From positions 2,666,001 through 2,730,000 of the forward strand of contig NZ_LR884459.1 of assembly GCF_904848165.1 (NCBI RefSeq): DNA of 64,000 nt, given 5' to 3'. The notes below the pieces were generated by a model, which was not told the DNA's origin, did no database searches, and saw only the letters and a list, made by a program, of their open reading frames with translations. The stretch is from Psychrobacter arenosus. Its GTDB lineage: Bacteria; Pseudomonadota; Gammaproteobacteria; Pseudomonadales; Moraxellaceae. Shown here piece after piece: positions 46,083 through 55,553 of the stretch; the stretch's first letter is position 1; each line of letters opens with the position of its first letter. The position numbers were made by a program, and so were the translations under genes.

Positions 46083-46883
46083 GTGAGTGTGAGCGAACTT
46101 AATGATAACTCTTTGCTATCGTACCGTCAGGCTTACTCAGCCACTCTCAAGTCTTTTCTACTCCGTCTCATCAGTCGGCATTCAGTAGAGGCTGCAGTGC
46201 TGTCTGGGCGATATCAAGCGAGTGGCGGCATGGCTCAAAGGACAGCGAGCGTTATGATAAAGGCTATGGTAATGCTCGCTTTGGTCGTAGCCAGTATAGT
46301 GCTGACGCCTGCTCATGCTGCTGGCAATGCGAAAGTAGGGCAGCGTATTTTAATGATTGAGATGGCGCCTGCTTTATGTAGCATCTATCCGTCACGCGCT
46401 AAGATGCGTCAGTGTCTAGAAGGCTATTCATTGACAGTAGCTGGCTTGGATTTAGGCTATGGCGATCGCTGTGGTCGTGGTGGCTCTGCAGACTTGACCC
46501 CCTTACAATTGCGAGTCGTGAATAAAGTAATGCCGGATGCCACCGTACGCGATCAAGCTTGGCGTCGTTATGGCGCCTGTAGTCCCTTGCGCTCAAGCTT
46601 TTATTTCCGCCAAATTGTGACCCATGCCAGTGAGTTAAAGTTACCGCGCGAGCTCAATACCGGCAATAGCTATACCGTGTCTAAAGCGCGTTTTTTAAGT
46701 CAATTGATCCGTTTAAATCCAGGCATGACTGCTGCGGGAGTCGATTTAATTTGCCAAGATGCCAAACGCCGCCAATCCGTCCTCACTGAGATTCATATTT
46801 GTTACCAAGGCAATAATTTTGGCAGCTGCCCTGCTGTGGTAGACAATTGCGGCAGTAACTTTATCATTTCAGGCGGTAAATAA
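46083..46883 (+). CDS. RNase T2-family homologue lacking both catalytic histidines
   Basis: 266 residues. The region after 80 aligns by eye with the C-terminal two thirds of E. coli RNase I: SADLTPLQLRVVNKVMPD, RRYGACSPL, YF near 174-175, LTEIHIC and DNCGSNFIIS. At the first catalytic block the family LTVHGLWP reads LTVAGLDL (Ala120), and the second (KHGAC) reads RYGAC (Tyr163). Both catalytic histidines are therefore replaced, which predicts a non-catalytic or differently acting protein. Structural cysteines are retained. A GTG start at 46083 has AGGA 7 bp upstream; a signal-like helix at 61-80 ends AHA-A, so an unusually long pre-signal segment is present, or the true start is Met50 or Met58. 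Confidence 0.75.
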   Translation: MSVSELNDNSLLSYRQAYSATLKSFLLRLISRHSVEAAVLSGRYQASGGMAQRTASVMIKAMVMLALVVASIVLTPAHAAGNAKVGQRILMIEMAPALCSIYPSRAKMRQCLEGYSLTVAGLDLGYGDRCGRGGSADLTPLQLRVVNKVMPDATVRDQAWRRYGACSPLRSSFYFRQIVTHASELKLPRELNTGNSYTVSKARFLSQLIRLNPGMTAAGVDLICQDAKRRQSVLTEIHICYQGNNFGSCPAVVDNCGSNFIISGGK

Positions 46884-47276
46884 GCGCACATAACTTTGTA
46901 ATGATAACCATGAAATTCTACCTAGACGCTTGTGTAAGCTAGGTGATACACTACCTCTCGAAAAATAAGAAAGGTGACCAAGCTGCGCTGATGACATTCG
47001 TCTCTATCGCTGTCTTAATCTATTGCTATCTTAGATAGTTTTCACCGATATAATTGTTTTCACCGATATAAGTTATGAGTGGTTGGAGACAAAGCCCAAA
47101 ATAACCGGTGGTAATTGCCTATAGCCAACTTTGTTATCTTGCTTATTATTCCCTTTTTTATAACGACCGTATTTATCTTAGGGTCGGCCTGCCCTTATGA
47201 CACTAGTCGCCTGTTTGCTATAAACAATCGATAGCAGTCATCATCATAATTTATATCAATTAAACCGGAGAGTTAT
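46884..47276. other. Intergenic upstream of mdh
   Basis: Holds an incomplete hairpin (CTACCTAG ... CTAGGTGA) without a T run and the direct repeats listed separately; the mdh promoter should be near the right end. Confidence 0.4.
47038..47071 (+). repeat. 16-bp direct repeat upstream of mdh
   Basis: GTTTTCACCGATATAA at 47038-47053 and 47056-47071, identical, 18-bp period. Confidence 0.88.
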
Positions 47277-48260
47277 ATGAAACAGCCAATTCGAGTTGCC
47301 GTCACTGGTGCTGCTGGTAATATTAGTTATGCCATGTTATTTCGCATTGCTGCAGGCGAAATGTTAGGTAACGATCAACCTGTTATCCTACAATTACTCG
47401 AGATCACCCCAGCTCTAGATGCGCTAAAAGGTGTGGTCATGGAGCTAGAAGACTGTGCGTTTCCATTGCTAGCCGGCGTTGTACAGACTGACGATGCTGA
47501 AGTGGCGTTTAAAGATGCAGATTATGCGTTATTAGTGGGCGCGCGTCCTCGTGGCCCAGGTATGGAACGTAAAGACTTGTTAGAAGCTAACGCCGCTATC
47601 TTCTCAGTACAAGGTAAAGCGCTAAACTCTGTCGCTAGCCGTGACGTAAAAGTACTAGTAGTGGGTAACCCTGCAAACACTAACGCTTTGATCGCTCAGC
47701 GTAATGCTCCAGATTTAGACCCACGTAACTTCACTGCTATGACGCGTCTGGATCACAACCGTGCTATGGCGCAGTTGGCTGAAGAAACCAAAACGACCGT
47801 CAATGATGTGAAGAAAATGATCATCTGGGGCAACCATTCATCGACTCAGTACCCTGACCTAACGGCTTGTACGGTTGACGGTAAACCTGCTCTTGATTTA
47901 GTAGACCGTGATTGGTACGAAAGCAGCTATATCCCAAGCGTACAGAAACGTGGCGCAGCTATTATCCAAGCTCGTGGTGCCTCTTCTGCAGCTTCTGCAG
48001 CCAACGCTGCCATCGCACATATGCGTACTTGGGCACTAGGCACTGATGAGAACGATTGGGTCTCAATGGGCGTTTACTCAAACGGTGAGTACGGTATCAC
48101 TGAAGGTCTAATCTACTCATTCCCTTGTACTTGCAGCAATGGCGACTGGTCAATCGTTGAAGGCGTTGACACTTCATCTGACTTCTCTAAAGAGAAAATG
48201 GCCGCTACTGAGCAAGAATTGACTGAAGAGCGTGATGGCGTAGCCCACTTATTGCCATAG
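47277..48260 (+). CDS. mdh: Malate dehydrogenase
   Basis: NAD-dependent malate/oxaloacetate enzyme of the TCA cycle, 327 residues, of the larger MDH type 2 group typical of Moraxellaceae and beta-proteobacteria. [11 protein letters not shown] is the NAD loop (10-20), [15 protein letters not shown] the mobile active loop, TRLDHNRA the substrate-arginine region, and [11 protein letters not shown] carries the catalytic His. RBS CGGAGAGTTAT before the ATG. Own terminator; high-expression codon usage. Confidence 0.95.
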   Translation: MKQPIRVAVTGAAGNISYAMLFRIAAGEMLGNDQPVILQLLEITPALDALKGVVMELEDCAFPLLAGVVQTDDAEVAFKDADYALLVGARPRGPGMERKDLLEANAAIFSVQGKALNSVASRDVKVLVVGNPANTNALIAQRNAPDLDPRNFTAMTRLDHNRAMAQLAEETKTTVNDVKKMIIWGNHSSTQYPDLTACTVDGKPALDLVDRDWYESSYIPSVQKRGAAIIQARGASSAASAANAAIAHMRTWALGTDENDWVSMGVYSNGEYGITEGLIYSFPCTCSNGDWSIVEGVDTSSDFSKEKMAATEQELTEERDGVAHLLP

Positions 48261-48588
48261 GCTCAAAGCCAGTCATTTTAAAAGCTAATTGTGTTTAAAG
48301 CCAATAAGCTTTTAGAGCTATAAAAAAGTCCTCTATACTTAGTGTATAGGGGACTTTTTTTAGGTTTTTTTATAATGCAAAGTAAAAGCTAGATACGCAG
48401 AAGATACGACCCGTTACGATGAATAACAGCATTTTTAAAGCAGTTTGCTATAGTTAATAAGTCATTAAAACAGACGCACGCTAGCCTAAGTATTCTTTGA
48501 GTATTATTCGAATGTTTTTAAAGTCGCAGTCTAGCGATACAGGTTTAGCAGTGCAGTCATAATTATATTAATTTTTAGGAGTCGCTTT
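48261..48588. other. Intergenic after mdh
   Basis: Holds the mdh terminator; the remainder is AT-rich without recognised signals. Confidence 0.4.
48322..48362 (+). terminator. Terminator of mdh
   Basis: Stem AAAAAGTCCTCTATAC / GTATAGGGGACTTTTTT with one G-U pair. Confidence 0.88.
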
Positions 48589-48828
48589 ATGTTAGGTGAA
48601 AACGAATACACTATGAACAATTTGTTTGCTCAATTGGGTTTGGATAGCTCAGATGAAGCCATTGAAACCTTTATCGAAAACAATCAATTGGCTAAAGAAG
48701 AAAAACTAACTGAGTCAGCAATTTGGACTGAAAAACAGCGCATGTTCCTACAAGAAGAGTGGAAACAAGATGCGGCTTGGGTAGAAATTATCGATGAGCT
48801 AAACGTCCGTCTGCACCCAACGGCCTAA
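48589..48828 (+). CDS. DUF2789 protein
   Basis: 79 residues; the core NLFAQLGLDSSDEAIETFI and the later WTEKQRMFLQEEWKQDAAW match DUF2789, a small family of unknown function from Pseudomonadales. RBS AGGAG is 7 bp before the ATG at 48589, supporting the longer start rather than the internal Met. Single gene with terminator. Confidence 0.85.
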   Translation: MLGENEYTMNNLFAQLGLDSSDEAIETFIENNQLAKEEKLTESAIWTEKQRMFLQEEWKQDAAWVEIIDELNVRLHPTA

Positions 48829-48849
48829 TATAAACAGTGTTGTAAGATA

Positions 48850-48890
48850 TAAAAAGCTCTGAGAGATAACTAAAAAGCTCTGAGAGATAA
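48850..48890 (+). repeat. 20-bp perfect direct repeat after DUF2789
   Basis: TAAAAAGCTCTGAGAGATAA at 48850-48869 and 48871-48890; 21-bp period. Confidence 0.9.
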
Positions 48891-48921
48891 AAAGAACTCT
48901 AAGTTTTAGTTATAAACCAAT

Positions 48922-48952
48922 AAAAAACCTGCTATTAACGGCAGGTTTTTTT
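48922..48952 (+). terminator. Terminator of the DUF2789 gene
   Basis: Stem AAAAACCTGC / GCAGGTTTTT with a short loop. Confidence 0.8.
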
Positions 48953-49001
48953 AGGTCTGTACTCTTTAGCCTAGGATGCTATAAAGCCCATTAGCGATAT
49001 T

Positions 49002-50051
49002 CTAAGCGCTATGGGCAGCGTGCCAAGCGCGTAAATCGACCACATCTTGATTAATACCGGCTTTTAAGGCTTCAAGACCGTCGTACTTACGTTCCGCATG
49101 GAGATAATGTAAGAACCGCACTTGCAAGGTTTTACCGTATAAATCGCCTTTGAGATCAGGGAAATAGACTTCTAGACGCCAGTCAGCGGGTTTGTCTACT
49201 GAAGGACGGGTGCCGATATTAGCCGTACCAAATAGACTGTTAGGGCGCAGGCCAGCGAGCCCCTTATGCTTACCTTCAGCAGCCTTTTTCCAACCCTTCG
49301 CATCGACATTACCTTGCTCATCCAATATGACGACATCCACGCCAAACACCCCATGGAGCGCAGGTTTTAAGCGATTCAAGCTAATATTAGCCGTAGGGAA
49401 AGCTAGCGTACGGCCAATTTGATCGCCACCTACCACAGTGCCGGTCATTGTATAGTCGCGGTCTAACAACTGACTCGCTAGCTCTATCTTACCCGCCGCC
49501 AATAACTCACGGACACGGGTAGAGCTAATACGGTCAGCGAGTAGCGTGTTATCTATGACCGTGTCCAAAGTAGTGACCGGCAAACCGTAATGCCGTAAAA
49601 ACTCACTATCACCGGTCCGGTCATGACCAAAACGGAAGTCGTCACCCAATACTAGGGCTTTGACTCTCAGCGTCTGCGCTAGAATATCGGCAAATTCAGT
49701 AGCGGATAAGGAGCGAAACGCATTGTCAAAACTGGCAATAATCAGCGTGTCTACGCCGTAATGTGCGAGCAAAGCTTGCTTTTCATCTAAGCTGGTTAAG
49801 CGGGCAGGCGCACTCATGGGCTCGCCTTTTAAAGCCGCAAAATACTCTCTAGGCTGCGGCTCGAATATCATCACCGCACTGCCAACGCCTTGTTGTTTTG
49901 CCTGTGCCAAAGTCTCTGCAAGCATAGCTTGGTGGCCACGGTGCACGCCATCAAAATTACCAATTGTGAGCACAGTGGCAGGCAAAAGGGGGGCAGGCAT
50001 AGTCCGGTCAGACTGGGTCTGCAATAGATCATCAAGATAATAGGTGTTCAT
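49002..50051 (-). CDS. ribF: Riboflavin kinase / FAD synthetase
   Basis: Bifunctional enzyme that makes FMN then FAD. The N-terminal adenylyltransferase has TIGNFDGVHRGHQAM (HRGH, near 27-41) and the ISSTR segment; the C-terminal kinase has GRTLAFPTANI and ends with the usual FLHYLHAERKYDG. 349 residues from the ATG at 50051; a GTG at 50066 adds five residues. Ribosome site weak. In many relatives ribF neighbours murJ and ileS; here murJ lies 800 bp away across an acetyltransferase. Confidence 0.93.
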   Translation of the reverse strand: MNTYYLDDLLQTQSDRTMPAPLLPATVLTIGNFDGVHRGHQAMLAETLAQAKQQGVGSAVMIFEPQPREYFAALKGEPMSAPARLTSLDEKQALLAHYGVDTLIIASFDNAFRSLSATEFADILAQTLRVKALVLGDDFRFGHDRTGDSEFLRHYGLPVTTLDTVIDNTLLADRISSTRVRELLAAGKIELASQLLDRDYTMTGTVVGGDQIGRTLAFPTANISLNRLKPALHGVFGVDVVILDEQGNVDAKGWKKAAEGKHKGLAGLRPNSLFGTANIGTRPSVDKPADWRLEVYFPDLKGDLYGKTLQVRFLHYLHAERKYDGLEALKAGINQDVVDLRAWHAAHSA

Positions 50052-50228
50052 AAGCAAAGTAGGCACAGCTCAATAAGAAAAACAGAGAGTTAAGAGAGGA
50101 GAGTATGTTTAAGCATATCATTATAAAGTAAAATACGCTTAAGCTTTGCACAATTACCGTGAAGATTATGTTGGGCTATATTAGACGAATTATTTACGCT
50201 ATTAACGAACAAGGTAACGGGCATTTCT

Positions 50229-50768
50229 ATGGCTATATTGGTTGAGTTATCCGCAGGTCAGCATGTGTCTTTAGCGGCCCCTAGCGACTTGCTAGCTATT
50301 GTGCAAATATACAATCAAAGCATCGACAGCAAAGTCGCTACGGCAGATCTTAAACCCGTTACGGTAGCGATGCGGCAACAGTGGTTTGACGCCCATGCTA
50401 ATGATAGCAAACGGCCGATTTATGTGGTTAAAAATGCAGCAGGTGCCCTGATGGCTTGGGGCAGTTTTAGCAATCTATACGATCGCCCCGCTTATCATAT
50501 TAGCAGTGAAATCAGCATCTACGTCGCTACAGAGTATCAGCGCCAAGGTCTTGCCAAACGTCTAGCCACTTGGATGTTAACCCAAGCCCCACAGTTAGGC
50601 ATCCATAATGTCGTCGCATTAGTGTTTGGTCATAATATGGCGAGCCTCGCGCTATTTGCCCAATTAGGCTTTAACGAGTGGGGACGCATGCCACAAGTCT
50701 GCGATATGGAAGGGTTTATAGCGGATGTGGTGATGCTAGGCAAGGCGGTTAGCACAGCAGACGCATAA
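50229..50768 (+). CDS. GNAT-family N-acetyltransferase
   Basis: 179 residues with the GNAT core: an acetyl-CoA loop EYQRQGLAKRLATWM near 98-112 (Q/RxxGx motif), preceded by the SSEISIYVATE strand, and a C-terminal ALFAQLGFNEWGRMP. The pattern resembles phosphinothricin/methionine sulfoximine acetyltransferases; the substrate is unassigned. It is in opposite orientation, between the murJ and ribF genes, convergent with murJ and closed by a terminator. Confidence 0.85.
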   Translation: MAILVELSAGQHVSLAAPSDLLAIVQIYNQSIDSKVATADLKPVTVAMRQQWFDAHANDSKRPIYVVKNAAGALMAWGSFSNLYDRPAYHISSEISIYVATEYQRQGLAKRLATWMLTQAPQLGIHNVVALVFGHNMASLALFAQLGFNEWGRMPQVCDMEGFIADVVMLGKAVSTADA

Positions 50769-50777
50769 AAGATGCAT

Positions 50778-50818
50778 AAAAAAGACCTCTTGAAAGACAA
50801 GAGGCCTTTATATTTTTT
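50778..50818 (+). terminator. Terminator of the GNAT gene
   Basis: Stem AAGACCTCTT / AAGAGGCCTT with one mismatch, followed by a T-rich run. Confidence 0.75.
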
Positions 50819-50891
50819 CTCTACCCTTATTGACTACAGGCTTTATCTATTACTAGTAAATAAGTAGTAGTCAATAAGTAGCGATTAACCT

Positions 50892-52442
50892 TTAGCCATG
50901 CTTTAATTGACGCGGACGGAAACCGGTAGCTAGTAAGACAATACCGTAAACCATAGCGCCCACGACACAGATAATACCTACCGCACCAATACGTTGCCAT
51001 TGGGCAGACTCAACCGGATAGTAAGGCAACATGGCGTACAAGGCAGCGACCATAACCGTACTGGCAATACCAAACTGCGCAAATAGCTTTTTCCAATGCG
51101 GACCAAAACGGAATAAATCGCGCTTATGTAAGAAGTAATATAGCAGACCTGCGTTGACGAACGAGGCACCCGTCGTAGCCAAGGCCAGGCCACCATGTAG
51201 CGGCAATTTAAAGAAGTAAAAGATACCTATAAAGATAACACTAAAGACCATGTTAGCAATGACGGCAATAATACCAATTTTCACCGGCGTTCTAGTATCT
51301 TGGCGGGCAAAGAAAGCGGGAGCAAAGATTTTAATCAGCATAAAGCCTAAGATACCGCCGGACATACTGCGCAGCGCCAAGCCACTCATTTCCGCATCGC
51401 GCATTAAAAACTCACCGCGCATAAATAGCGACTGCATCAATACATCAGACAACACAAACAACGCCAAAGAGGACGGCAAGCCGACCATAATAATCAGTCG
51501 TGAAGCCCAGTCTAAAGTCTTACGGAAAGTGACGTCGTCTTTTTTGGCTTCACTGGCTGATAGGCTAGGTAAGATTACCGTACCGATAGCCACGCCGATT
51601 AACCCTAATGGCAACTCACTTAGACGCTCGGCAGCATATAGCCAAGATACCGAGCCACCTATCATTAATGAGGCAAAGACGGTGTTCAACAATAGGTTAA
51701 TCTGCGTGACCGACACGCCAAAGATAGCTGGCAGCATCAACTTGAGGATACGGCGCACCCCTTCGTGCTGAAAGTCTACCTTAGGGGCGACCAGCAGTTT
51801 TTGTTGCCATAATTGTGGCAGCTGAATCACGAACTGTAGCAGACCTGCAATAGCAACGGCATACCCCAAAGCCATAATAGGCTTAGAAAACATAGGGGCA
51901 AAAATAAGCGCTGCCCCAATCATACACAGGTTGAGCAGTACTGGCGCAAAGGCAGGGGCGGCAAAGCGTCCATAACTTTGCAAAACACTACCAGCAAACG
52001 CGGTCATGGAGATAAATAGTAAGTAAGGGAAGGTCAGTCGCAATAAGTCGCTAGCGGTGCCAAACTTATCAGGGCTGTCAGCGAAACCAGGGGCAAATAA
52101 GGTAATCACCCAAGGTGCTGCAAGTATAACCACCACGGTAAGCAGCGATAAAATCATTAGCAAAGCACCGGAGGTACGGCTAATGAGAATCTGCACTTCT
52201 TGTAGGGTAAAGCGCTCTTTATATTCAGAGAGGACGGGGACGAAGGCTTGGCTAAAAGCCCCTTCGGCGAACAATCGGCGCAAAAAGTTAGGAATCTTGA
52301 AGGCGACCAAGAACGCATCCATAAGACCGCCGGCGCCAAAAACACTCATTAATACCATGTCGCGCACTAGCCCTAAAATACGCGACATCATCGTCATTGA
52401 GCTGACGACCATGGTGGAGCGGAACAGTTTACTTTTTGCCAT
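50892..52442 (-). CDS. murJ: Lipid II flippase MurJ
   Basis: Inner-membrane transporter that flips lipid II for cell-wall synthesis, 516 residues and about 14 transmembrane helices. The first block SMTMMSRILGLVRDM with the essential arginine and the GLMDAFLVAFKIPNFLRRLFAEGAFSQAF region are classic. The GEFLMRDAEMSG loop and a basic C-terminal end are normal. It follows ampD by 172 bp on the same strand. Confidence 0.95.
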   Translation of the reverse strand: MAKSKLFRSTMVVSSMTMMSRILGLVRDMVLMSVFGAGGLMDAFLVAFKIPNFLRRLFAEGAFSQAFVPVLSEYKERFTLQEVQILISRTSGALLMILSLLTVVVILAAPWVITLFAPGFADSPDKFGTASDLLRLTFPYLLFISMTAFAGSVLQSYGRFAAPAFAPVLLNLCMIGAALIFAPMFSKPIMALGYAVAIAGLLQFVIQLPQLWQQKLLVAPKVDFQHEGVRRILKLMLPAIFGVSVTQINLLLNTVFASLMIGGSVSWLYAAERLSELPLGLIGVAIGTVILPSLSASEAKKDDVTFRKTLDWASRLIIMVGLPSSLALFVLSDVLMQSLFMRGEFLMRDAEMSGLALRSMSGGILGFMLIKIFAPAFFARQDTRTPVKIGIIAVIANMVFSVIFIGIFYFFKLPLHGGLALATTGASFVNAGLLYYFLHKRDLFRFGPHWKKLFAQFGIASTVMVAALYAMLPYYPVESAQWQRIGAVGIICVVGAMVYGIVLLATGFRPRQLKHG

Positions 52443-52614
52443 GCGGAATCAACGCCTTTAACCATTCGAAATGGAGCGGATTATAGCATTATCTGTTTAC
52501 GGCAACATGAATTTACGATGGAATGTCATCGACTCTTGGAGCGGAGCAATAGCGCTAGAAGACTTTACCGATAGCCTATGAAGTAGAGGGTCATTCGTTG
52601 CATTTAACCATGAC

Positions 52615-53229
52615 CTAAAGACGCATAAGTGCGCTGACACTTTCTCGTAATTTTGCCCAATCAAAAAAAGGCCCGGGATCCGTTTTACGACCTGGAGCAA
52701 TATCGCTATGCCCAGTTAGATGCCGGCGGGTCTGAGGATAGGCTTGATGAATAGCCGCGATGACCGGCGCCAAGGTAGCATATTGTGCCTCAGTAAAGGC
52801 TTGAAAGTCTGAGCCTTCTAGCTCAATGCCAATACTATAATCATTGCACTCAGCTTGTGCTAAATAACTCGAGCGACCCGCATGCCAAGCACGTTCATTA
52901 AAATCCACAAACTGCGTGACTCGGCCATCGCGCTGGATAAAGAGGTGCGCCGACACTTCCATGCCCTCGATAGTTTTAAAGTAGGGGTGAGCATCCCAGT
53001 CCAAAGTATTGGTAAATAACGCTTCAACATAATGATTGCCCTTAGCATCCTGCTGCGAAAACTCGTTGGGCGGTAAGCTAATATTGTGGATAACAATGGC
53101 ATTAATTACTGTGTTATCTGGACGCGGGTTAAAGTTAGGCGAGGCTACCCACTTAGCTGGGGTGAGGCGTCCTGCAGCAACAGTAAAGCTATCAGCAGAT
53201 TGGCTGTTTTTGGGAGCAGAAGTAGGCAT
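52615..53229 (-). CDS. ampD: 1,6-anhydro-N-acetylmuramyl-L-alanine amidase
   Basis: Cytoplasmic amidase in peptidoglycan recycling; it removes peptide from anhydromuropeptides and so lowers AmpR inducer levels. Zinc ligands are His48 (AIVIHNISLPP), His174 and Asp184 (LTGHSDIAPGRKTDPGP), with Glu137 for catalysis. 204 residues with an N-terminal extension of about 20. Next gene downstream is murJ. The ATG at 53229 has a weak ribosome site. Confidence 0.93.
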   Translation of the reverse strand: MPTSAPKNSQSADSFTVAAGRLTPAKWVASPNFNPRPDNTVINAIVIHNISLPPNEFSQQDAKGNHYVEALFTNTLDWDAHPYFKTIEGMEVSAHLFIQRDGRVTQFVDFNERAWHAGRSSYLAQAECNDYSIGIELEGSDFQAFTEAQYATLAPVIAAIHQAYPQTRRHLTGHSDIAPGRKTDPGPFFDWAKLRESVSALMRL

Positions 53230-53414
53230 AAGCGTAGGACGACAAATAACTGAAAATCATAGCCTAGGCGAGTTTGCTAAGGGATGCAAGAGGACGCTCT
53301 AACTTTATCGTTAAGGACTACAATTGTGGCATGGTGACGGCCTAGTAGGCCTACTATAATAACTAAGCCCCCTATAATAATACGCTAACTTGCCATAATT
53401 CTGCTGAGGATTTT

Positions 53415-55553
53415 ATGCGACTCTCCCGTGTGCTGCCTACTTATCATGCTCTCTTATTGCCCACAACTTTAGCGAAAATGACCGGCCTGGCGCTAGTGAC
53501 ATTAGCCAGTACCACGGTTACGGCCGCCCCTAGCGATGCTACTGAGAAGTTAAAACCAATAGCTGAGCCAGCTGCCAAGACCATGACCGCCGAAACAATG
53601 GCTGTCGAAAAGTTGGCGGCTTCCGAGTCAGCAAGTAGTTATAAGCAGCTAAGCCAACAAGCGCTCGCATTAAATTTAGCGGAACAAACCACTTGGCGCC
53701 GCCTGCTCTATTTGAAAGACAGCAAGCCGGGACGGACTAATAGCCCCAAAGCCAATACTAGCCCTGTTAAAAACGCTGAGTTTTTTGTCAGTCCAGACGG
53801 GCGTAGCGACCCACAAGCCGAACTGTTGGCTCTATTGAAAATGATGACGGCGAAAAATCTCTCAGCCGCTGAGCAAAGTAAAAATCAAGCGGTCCTATGT
53901 CGTTTTCCGGCCCGTATTCACTGGTTGCAACAGCAGCTTGCTATCCCTGATGCCGAGCTAGCTAGTATTGATTGTGGCGAGTTTGATGCTTGGATGGCGA
54001 AATTAGACCCCCAGCGTCTGTCAGTGATATTTGCCGAGGAATACTTGGATAACCCGTTATCCGCCTTTGGGCATACCCTGATGCTGATTGACTCGACCAA
54101 GAGTCTCGCTGACCCCAGTGCTATTGACCACGCGCATGCGCTAAACGATACGGTTGCCGGCAATCCTGACGATAATTTTGCTCTCTATGCCGTTAAGTCT
54201 ATGACGGGGTTGTATCCTAATGACATCACCATCGACCCTTATCCTGAAAAGCTAGCCTATTACTTACAAGGGGATGAGCGCGATGTGTGGCAGTACCCCT
54301 TACAGCTAAGCCATGCTGAAATTCAGCAAATTATGCGCCATGTTTGGGAGACCAAAGACTTAGGGCTGCCGTATTACTTTACCACCGACAACTGTGCTTC
54401 AGAGATTCTGCGTTATATCGATATAGTGCGTCCTGAAGGCAGTTTATTGAGTCAACTGCCATACGTGGTGGTCCCTTCAGATGTGGTGCGTTTATTGACC
54501 GATGAAGCTCTGATTACTGAGCAAACTTATCTGCCGGCGGATGACAGCTTACGCCAAGCTAAAATAAATGCGCTAGCTGCACAAGCGAACGATGATAAGG
54601 CGACCGTAGCGACTAGTAAGGTTTCGGGCACGAGCACAAATACGAACTTTGATACAAATAAAGAGACTACAACTGCGCAATCCGCCTTATTAAACTTGCC
54701 AGAAAGTTTAATTAGTAAGGACAATAAGCTTCTAACCACGCCTGTGATGCCGGCTAATAACAACCCTAATGACGCCCATCTGCTGCAACGGGCCATGGTA
54801 GGGGTCGGTAGCCGTGATGATTTAGGGTATTTAACCTTAGGCTTCCGAGCCGGATTTAATGATTTATTAGACCGCCCAGATGGCTATCCAGAAAATTTCG
54901 ATTTAGAGGGCGCGGCACTGTCTTTCCGCGTTTACGATACCGATGATAATGACAGCAATCGCCCTAAGCAAAAAAGTGTCGTGCTACAAGATTTAACCCT
55001 GATTCGGGGTCGTTCCTTCAATCCGATCAATAGTGCGAAGACGGGCAAAACTTGGGGTCTTAATCTAGGCGCTACTCGGGTAAATGATGGTTCGGAGCCC
55101 GCTGGCAGCGATCATCTAGTGGCGAATGCTGCTTATGAGCAAGGGGTGTCGGTAGGGTTTGGAGCGGCTAAAGCGGGTACAGGGCAGCAACCGCCACAAC
55201 TGTGCTATGCGCTTGGTACGGGGATGACCCAAGTGGGTAAAGGGATTAACAATGGCTGGCGGGTAGGGGTTGGCGCCAATCTCGGTTGTCGTTATCAACT
55301 ATCCCCCAAGTTACGCGCTCAGGCTGAAGTGCAGCTGCCTTATTGGTATCATGGCGATATAGATACAGACGCTAATATTGACGCGAATACTGGTGAGAAT
55401 GGCACGGGTCATTACTGGCAACCGATAGCGACTTTAGGCGTGCAATACGATATCGACCGCAACCAAGCTATACGTTTGCAAGGTAACTACGAGTTTCAAG
55501 ACCGTGTGCGCAATAAAGATGATGTGCAATTGGCTTATGTAAAATATTTTTAG
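53415..55553 (+). CDS. DUF4105 protein with predicted C-terminal beta-barrel
   Basis: 712 residues with a signal peptide ending near TVTAAP (about 38). DUF4105 covers roughly 190-370, with FAEEYLDNPLSAFGHTLMLI, the central TTDNCASEIL and YVVVPSD. A low-complexity Thr/Asn/Lys insert (400-450) follows. The C-terminal 250 residues alternate polar/hydrophobic and end in YVKYF, aromatic as in outer-membrane barrels. The His and Cys of DUF4105 suggest a cysteine-peptidase-like fold, but its role is unknown. RBS GAGGATTTT. Confidence 0.8.
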   Translation: MRLSRVLPTYHALLLPTTLAKMTGLALVTLASTTVTAAPSDATEKLKPIAEPAAKTMTAETMAVEKLAASESASSYKQLSQQALALNLAEQTTWRRLLYLKDSKPGRTNSPKANTSPVKNAEFFVSPDGRSDPQAELLALLKMMTAKNLSAAEQSKNQAVLCRFPARIHWLQQQLAIPDAELASIDCGEFDAWMAKLDPQRLSVIFAEEYLDNPLSAFGHTLMLIDSTKSLADPSAIDHAHALNDTVAGNPDDNFALYAVKSMTGLYPNDITIDPYPEKLAYYLQGDERDVWQYPLQLSHAEIQQIMRHVWETKDLGLPYYFTTDNCASEILRYIDIVRPEGSLLSQLPYVVVPSDVVRLLTDEALITEQTYLPADDSLRQAKINALAAQANDDKATVATSKVSGTSTNTNFDTNKETTTAQSALLNLPESLISKDNKLLTTPVMPANNNPNDAHLLQRAMVGVGSRDDLGYLTLGFRAGFNDLLDRPDGYPENFDLEGAALSFRVYDTDDNDSNRPKQKSVVLQDLTLIRGRSFNPINSAKTGKTWGLNLGATRVNDGSEPAGSDHLVANAAYEQGVSVGFGAAKAGTGQQPPQLCYALGTGMTQVGKGINNGWRVGVGANLGCRYQLSPKLRAQAEVQLPYWYHGDIDTDANIDANTGENGTGHYWQPIATLGVQYDIDRNQAIRLQGNYEFQDRVRNKDDVQLAYVKYF

